Assembly: GCA_023434465.1 (NCBI GenBank)
Contig: JAEYSQ010000161.1
Location: 1 to 7,004, forward strand
Length of the DNA: 7,004 nucleotides
From: Actinomycetes bacterium
Lineage (GTDB): Bacteria; Actinomycetota; Thermoleophilia; Solirubrobacterales; 70-9
Direction: 5' to 3'
Shown: piece by piece, positions 1 through 3,632 of the stretch
Numbering within the stretch: position 1 is the stretch's first letter
Layout of the letters: the number at the start of each line of letters is the position of its first letter
The notes under the pieces: model-generated
What the model was told of the DNA's origin: nothing
The model's database searches: none
The model's input: the letters and a program-made list of their open reading frames with translations, nothing else
Program-made: the position numbers and the translations under genes

Positions 1-232
1 CGCAGGTTGTGCACCGCATTCGGTCAAGACCTGCGGCACCGTGGCACCCCGGCGTGAGGGGTGGTCGGTTGCGCCAGGTGGTGCCGCAGGTTATGCACCG
101 CATCGGGTCAAGACCTGCGGCACCGTGGTACCCCGGCGAGGGGGCTGGTCGGTTGCGCCAGGTGGTGCAGCAGGTTATGCACCGCATCGGGTCAAGACCT
201 GCGGCACCGTCAACTGGCGTGGGGGCTGGTCG
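1..232. repeat. 84-bp tandem repeat array, about 2.7 copies, truncated by window start
   Basis: Units begin at 1, 85 and 169. Units 1 and 2 are both exactly 84 bp and differ at 7 positions (about 92% identity). Unit 3 matches unit 2 at 41 of its first 42 bases, then diverges and shortens, and the recognisable GGGGGCTGGTCG tail ends near 232. Each unit carries an inverted repeat, in unit 2 GGTGCCGCAGGT (80-91) against ACCTGCGGCACC (113-124), which is 12 perfect pairs around a 21-nt loop. The loop itself contains ATGC-acc-GCAT (93-103). The array lies just downstream of the S8 peptidase stop codon and runs off the window, so total copy number is unknown. All three plus frames stay open because the unit length is a multiple of three and the DNA is GC-rich, but nothing about them looks like a protein. 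The role is unknown: transcript-end structure, protein-binding array or neutral minisatellite. Confidence 0.9.
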
Positions 233-263
233 CGGCCGGGGGTGAGGGCTGGTCGCGACCGGG
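219..263. repeat. Short 22-bp direct repeat pair at the edge of the 84-bp array
   Basis: Positions 219-240 and 242-263 match at 20 of 22 bases, with core GGGCTGGTCGCG followed by a CCGGG end. The core is related to the GGGGCTGGTCGGTTGCG part of the 84-bp unit, so this looks like secondary duplication at the decaying end of the array. The second copy contains the perfect palindrome GGTCGCGACC (251-260). GGTCGCG at 228-234 can also pair with CGCGACC at 254-260, so a transcript of the S8 gene reading leftwards could fold here 10 nt past its stop. There is no U-tract, so calling it a terminator would be speculative. Confidence 0.7.
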
Positions 264-269
264 CTCGGG

Positions 270-1970
270 TTAGCGGCGGACTATCTTGATCCGGTAGCGG
301 GCGTCGTTTCCGGACTGGTTGGGGCTTGGGGTGATCGCCAGCCATATCGCCTGGCGCCGCTTCTTCAGGTTTCGGACCACGATGCCCTCGGTCTTCGGGT
401 AGGGCCGATTCGAGCGGACGATCAGATTGCGTCGCGGTCGGGCGATCCTCTTCGCTTTCGGCTTCAGGGCCGAGAGGACGATGTTCCCCTCGAGCTGCGC
501 GACGTTGACCACGATCCTTCGCCGGGCCGGGATCAGAACCCGGTAGACGTCGGCTGGATCCTTGGCCCGGGAGAGGGTGGCGGTGATTTTCCGCCACTTG
601 CCGGATCCGGCCCGCCAGAGGAAAGGAGATTTTGGTTTGAGCAGCGACCCGTCGACCCAGCGGATGTCGTCGTTTGGCTCGTAGGGGTCGATCGACGGGT
701 TCGAGGCGGTAAGGCTCGCTTCGATGCTGAGCAGGCCTTCCCCGTACTCGGGGTCGCGGCCGGGTTCACCGAGGTCGGTGGCCGAACTGGTCAAGAGGCT
801 TCCGATCTGGAGGTTGCCGAGTTCCGGCCGCACCTGCCTGAGCCAGGCGGCGGTGGCCGAAACCATGGGGGTAGCGAAACTGGTGCCATTGAGGAGTTCC
901 CAGGTCCGTTCGACTCCGGCGCTGGTCTCCTTCACGAATGGGGCCAGCACGTCGGCTCCCGGGGCGACGATGTCCACACCGGAGTTGCGGGTCGAGAAGG
1001 GCGCGACGACCGACGGGTTGAGAGGATCGTCGACGTTCTGGATCGCCCCGACCGAGATCACGTGAGGGTCGACCGCCGGCCGCATCGGAGCGTTGCCACG
1101 GTCACCTGAGTTACCGGCCGCTGCAACGGCGACGACTCCTTTCCTGATCGCGTATTGGGTCGCGACGAAGTGGGTGAAACAGGAACCGGCCGGGAACGTG
1201 TAGCTCATGTTGAGCACCGCGACCCCCCGGTTCACGGCCCGGGTCACGGTCTTTGAAACGGTCGAGCATTTGAGTCCGGAAGCGAAAAGCCGCATCCTGG
1301 CGCCTGGCCAGACTCCGCGGATGCCGAGATTCTCACCCGGCGATCCGGCGATTCCGGCGACCGCCGTTCCGTGCCAGTCAGCGGTCGGGCCGAGCGATTT
1401 GGCCCCGGTCAGATTGGCATTTGCCAAGTCGGGATGGAGCGGGTCGACCGATTCCTCGAGCAGGGCGATAACGGGACTCTTCGAAGTCACGGCTGGCGGC
1501 GTGACGTCGTTAGGGCTGACGATTCGGTTGAGCCACCATTGCTGGTCGCTCAACCGGTCGAGTGGGTAGCCGCTGCGGGTTACCGAGACGTCCGGTTCGG
1601 CGTACACGAGCCGGCCGGCGCGCTCGAGTCGCTGGGCGAGCAACCGGGCTGCGCCACGAGGGACCTGGTAGCTGCCCGTTTGGCCTCCCAGGCTTTCGGC
1701 TCCGAGCGCGCCGGCGATCTTCGCCGACTTCCTGCCCGGAACCGCGCCGATGATCCAGCGATTCGCGTTGCTGCCAGGCACCGCCGTGCTGGCACCGGCA
1801 TCCGACGGAAGGACCATGGGGGGTTCCGGCGAGGACAGGCTGGCTGCACCGGCACTCGGCGGCGCAAAGATTCCCAGCAGCACGATCGCGAAAGCAGGGA
1901 GGAGAAAACGGATCCACAGAGGCTTTCGGACGAGCGCCCTCGAACTGCCGGGTGGACCGGCCCCGGTCAT
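270..1970 (-). CDS. Secreted subtilisin-like (S8) serine peptidase with C-terminal PPC-like domain; Asp of triad replaced by Glu
   Basis: Predicted extracellular endopeptidase of 566 aa from ATG 1970 to TAA 272-270. Order: basic N-region, hydrophobic core (about 22-36) and an SAGAA signal-peptidase-like site near 43; an I9-like propeptide region (about 71-135); the catalytic domain (about 140-420); and a basic C-terminal region from about 428 opening with DPYEPNDD, typical of pre-peptidase C-terminal (PPC) beta domains. His200 lies in WHGTAVAG, Asn287 (oxyanion hole) in AAAGNSG, and Ser364 in NGTSFATPM. The Asp motif reads IALLEESVDPLHPDL, so Glu172 occupies the expected Asp site; codon 1455-1457 on this strand is GAG. 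HGTA replaces the usual HGTH. Cys235 and Cys264 could form a disulfide. An ATG at 2033 would add 21 codons, but those include TTA, GTA, CAA, CAT and TTG, unlike the rest of the gene, so I start at 1970 although its GGAAG lies only 2 nt from the ATG. Fold assignment is firm; activity is uncertain. Confidence 0.92.
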   Translation of the reverse strand: MTGAGPPGSSRALVRKPLWIRFLLPAFAIVLLGIFAPPSAGAASLSSPEPPMVLPSDAGASTAVPGSNANRWIIGAVPGRKSAKIAGALGAESLGGQTGSYQVPRGAARLLAQRLERAGRLVYAEPDVSVTRSGYPLDRLSDQQWWLNRIVSPNDVTPPAVTSKSPVIALLEESVDPLHPDLANANLTGAKSLGPTADWHGTAVAGIAGSPGENLGIRGVWPGARMRLFASGLKCSTVSKTVTRAVNRGVAVLNMSYTFPAGSCFTHFVATQYAIRKGVVAVAAAGNSGDRGNAPMRPAVDPHVISVGAIQNVDDPLNPSVVAPFSTRNSGVDIVAPGADVLAPFVKETSAGVERTWELLNGTSFATPMVSATAAWLRQVRPELGNLQIGSLLTSSATDLGEPGRDPEYGEGLLSIEASLTASNPSIDPYEPNDDIRWVDGSLLKPKSPFLWRAGSGKWRKITATLSRAKDPADVYRVLIPARRRIVVNVAQLEGNIVLSALKPKAKRIARPRRNLIVRSNRPYPKTEGIVVRNLKKRRQAIWLAITPSPNQSGNDARYRIKIVRR

Positions 1971-2048
1971 TTCTTCCAATTGATGCATGCCTGTCTGTAA
2001 CCCGCGAATCGGTACGCGGTATCGGATCACCACCGAAATATTCCAGAT

Positions 2049-2069
2049 CGAAGGGGACTATCCCTTTCG
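2049..2069. promoter_or_regulatory. 21-bp palindrome in the S8/HAD divergent intergenic region, candidate operator or hairpin
   Basis: Arms CGAAGGGGA (2049-2057) and TCCCTTTCG (2061-2069) pair over 9 positions around the trinucleotide CTA. Eight are Watson-Crick pairs and one is a G/T position, which would be a G-U wobble in plus-strand RNA. It lies about 25-45 bp upstream of the HAD start, where a regulator would contact or block a promoter, and about 80 bp upstream of the S8 start. There is no U-tract. A dimeric repressor site is an inference; no regulator gene is visible nearby. Confidence 0.4.
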
Positions 2070-2081
2070 CACCTCTATCTC

Positions 2082-2087
2082 TAGGCT
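2082..2087 (+). promoter_or_regulatory. Candidate -10 element (TAGGCT) for a leaderless HAD transcript
   Basis: TAGGCT fits the actinobacterial TANNNT -10 pattern and is followed by exactly six bases (CCGTGC) and then the ATG at 2094, placing the expected transcription start on the start codon. The HAD gene has no convincing Shine-Dalgarno; AGG at 2083-2085 is part of this same hexamer. The same arrangement recurs before the gene at 6362. No good -35 was found, and a six-base motif is weak evidence alone. Confidence 0.35.
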
Positions 2088-2093
2088 CCGTGC

Positions 2094-2753
2094 ATGGCGT
2101 ATCCCGAAGCGGTGCTGTTCGACAACGACGGGCTCCTGCTCGACACCGAGGCGGTCTGGAGCAGGGCCGAGCAGAGCCTCTTCAAACGCCGAGGCCAGGA
2201 GTTCACTATCGACCACAAACGCAGCCTGGTCGGATCATCGGAGAAGATCGCCGGCCAGAAACTGGCCCGGTTCCTGAACGAACCGGGTCGCGAGCAGGAA
2301 CTTATGGAGGAGCTGAACGATCTCGTCCTGGCCGAGCTGGAAGGAGGCGTCGACGCGATGGTCGGCGCGCGGGAGCTGGTCGATCTGTTGCGGCTGGCCG
2401 GAGTTCCGATCGCCCTGGTTTCCAACTCCCCGCGCCGTTTCATCGAGCGATCACATGAGGTCGCCGGGACCGGCAGTCCTTTCGATGCCGTGATCAGCGG
2501 CCATGAGGTTCCGGAGGCCAAGCCTGCGCCCGACGCCTATCTCGAAGCCTGCCGCCAGCTTGAGGTCGAACCCGGCAAGCGGGTAGTGGCTCTGGAGGAC
2601 TCGCCTTCCGGGGTTACCGCCGCGGTTGCCGCCGGCCTTTTCGTGATCGGCATACCCTCGGTCCCCGGGATCGAGCTCGACCACGCCGACCTCACCGCCG
2701 CGACGCTGGAAGACGAAGCCGTCCTCCACGTACTGGGAATCGAGAGCCGCTAG
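2094..2753 (+). CDS. HAD-superfamily hydrolase (beta-phosphoglucomutase/phosphatase-like)
   Basis: Cytosolic enzyme of 219 aa that probably hydrolyses or transfers phosphate from a small phosphorylated metabolite through an aspartyl-phosphate intermediate. All four HAD motifs are intact: motif I FDNDGLLLDTE with nucleophile Asp10 and general acid Asp12; motif II Ser110 in LVSNSP; motif III Lys143 in PEAKPAPDAY; motif IV Glu168-Asp169 in ALEDSPSG, which binds magnesium. The helical region at about 20-90 between motif I and the core is the C1-type cap of the beta-phosphoglucomutase/phosphoglycolate phosphatase-like subfamily (subfamily I). Length is normal for that group. The substrate cannot be read from sequence, and the DTE/EDSPSG style also fits sugar-phosphate or glycerol-phosphate phosphatases. 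The ATG at 2094 is well placed before motif I and may be leaderless. The gene is divergent from the S8 peptidase and convergent with the gene ending at 2761, 7 bp away, so it is probably monocistronic. Confidence 0.95.
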   Translation: MAYPEAVLFDNDGLLLDTEAVWSRAEQSLFKRRGQEFTIDHKRSLVGSSEKIAGQKLARFLNEPGREQELMEELNDLVLAELEGGVDAMVGARELVDLLRLAGVPIALVSNSPRRFIERSHEVAGTGSPFDAVISGHEVPEAKPAPDAYLEACRQLEVEPGKRVVALEDSPSGVTAAVAAGLFVIGIPSVPGIELDHADLTAATLEDEAVLHVLGIESR

Positions 2754-2760
2754 CGACTCG

Positions 2761-3531
2761 TTACATGCCGAGGATTCGCCGTCGGCGAATCACCCGCTCG
2801 GCCAGTTCCAGCGCTTCTTCGGCCAGTTCCCGGTCGCCCGGCTCGCCGCCGCCGCTCTCGGCCCGCGCCGAGACCTGGGCGAGTGGCGGGAGCAGTTCTT
2901 CGAGCCGGTCAAGGTCCCGCTCGTGGTCATCGTCGTCGACCGCGAATTCGAGTTCACTGATCGTCACTCCGGCCGCGCCCGCGATCGCCAGCCGGGCGGC
3001 CGCCTCGTTTCCGTTTTCAAGGTCGAGCCTGATTCGCGGAACCAGAACTTCGCAGGCCGCCGCCGGTTCCCGGCCGCCGAGGATTTCGGCGGTTCGCGCC
3101 ATCGGACCGGTCCGGGCAAGCCGCTGGCGCCGCTTCTCGCCGGTTCCTCCTCTGGCATCGACCTCCCGGGCCTCGAGAAAACGTCCGGAGGCAACCAGTT
3201 CTCCCTCTCCGTATCCGATCCGGGCAGCGATCAGGTTTCCCGGAACGGTCGGCGTCCCGAAGGGAATGCCGGAAGCGGCGGCGTCAGCCGCCCGCCCGCG
3301 ATCCAGTGCGCCGATCGCCTCACCGAGCAGATCGCCGGTGTGGTCGGCGTCATCGAGCCGGTCGAGCCACAGATCGGCCGCGCTTTCGTTCTCAAACGGT
3401 TCGTCGGCCCGGATCAGCGTGACCACCGAGACCGAGACCGTGACCGGTGTATCGCGTTCTGTCGTCTTGCGCGCGCGTCGTCGGCGGCGCCGAGGCGGGG
3501 GAAGTGCGCCTTCGGTCTCGGTGACCAGCAC
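2761..3531 (-). CDS. Uncharacterised Arg-rich/acidic protein, second gene of the transglycosylase operon; start uncertain, probably upstream near 3627
   Basis: I do not recognise a characterised family. From the first conventional start (GTG at 3531) it has 256 aa. A run of six arginines (residues 14-19, after PPP) separates the N-terminus from a segment with TPVTVSVSVVTLIRADEPF (about 29-47), then mixed Ala/Arg/Glu-rich sequence, a DDDDHERDLDRLEELLPPL acidic helical stretch (about 198-216) and a Glu/Leu-rich C-terminus ending RRRRILGM. No signal peptide or membrane segment is seen. The open frame continues upstream of 3531 for about 49 codons to a TGA at 3681-3679. Codons 3627-3532 are GC3-rich and encode coding-like sequence (FGFVQFELPG, then GRYLIRSGPGERV), so the true product is probably about 288 aa. 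There is no ATG, GTG or TTG in that stretch; ATC at 3627-3625, 5 nt past the transglycosylase stop, is the best-placed candidate. The position implies translational coupling to the cell-wall enzyme upstream. Confidence 0.85.
   Translation of the reverse strand: MLVTETEGALPPPRRRRRRARKTTERDTPVTVSVSVVTLIRADEPFENESAADLWLDRLDDADHTGDLLGEAIGALDRGRAADAAASGIPFGTPTVPGNLIAARIGYGEGELVASGRFLEAREVDARGGTGEKRRQRLARTGPMARTAEILGGREPAAACEVLVPRIRLDLENGNEAAARLAIAGAAGVTISELEFAVDDDDHERDLDRLEELLPPLAQVSARAESGGGEPGDRELAEEALELAERVIRRRRILGM
2773..2791. terminator. Near-perfect palindrome at the HAD / hypothetical convergent junction, possible terminator
   Basis: GATTCGCCG (2773-2781) and CGGCGAATC (2783-2791) are perfect 9-bp arms about a single T, giving an 8-bp stem with a 3-nt loop. 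It begins 20 nt after the HAD stop and lies inside the last codons of the convergent minus-strand gene (the VIRRRRI segment). There is no U-tract on the plus strand. With only 7 bp between the two stop codons, a structure inside one reading frame is the most plausible place for a plus-strand terminator, but this is inference. Confidence 0.3.
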
Positions 3532-3632
3532 GCGCTCGCCTGGTCCGGACCGGATCAGGTAGCGGCCGTCATCGATCGGCAGCTGGCCGGGCAGCTCGAA
3601 CTGAACGAAACCGAAAAGCGGGCTGATGGCCG

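Noticed and set aside
1..232. CRISPR array or integron attC series
   Set aside because: The whole 84-bp unit repeats with no unique spacers. The conserved TTATGC does not form a paired RYYYAAC/GTTRRRY core with an opposite box, so attC is not supported.
9..289. Three overlapping plus-strand open frames of 70-82 codons through the repeat array
   Set aside because: All three frames are open only because the 84-bp period is a multiple of three in GC-rich DNA. No frame has a ribosome-binding site or protein-like composition; the 28-residue peptide repeats merely mirror the DNA repeat.
1428..1466. Sedolisin (S53) assignment because of the Glu
   Set aside because: The HGT, AGNSG and GTSFATP motifs and their order are those of S8 subtilases; S53 has a Ser-Glu-Asp triad with a different motif set and propeptide.
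1371..2000. 209-codon plus-strand frame opposite the protease N-terminus
   Set aside because: Antisense to clear S8 motifs and rich in Arg/Gly; no ribosome-binding site or domain.
1971..2033. N-terminal extension of the S8 peptidase to the ATG at 2033 or 1988
   Set aside because: The 21 extra codons include TTA, GTA, CAA, CAT, TTG and ACA, unlike the GC3-rich gene body, and the extension would occupy most of the divergent promoter region. The 1970 start leaves a normal signal peptide. Its own Shine-Dalgarno spacing is short, so the point is not closed.
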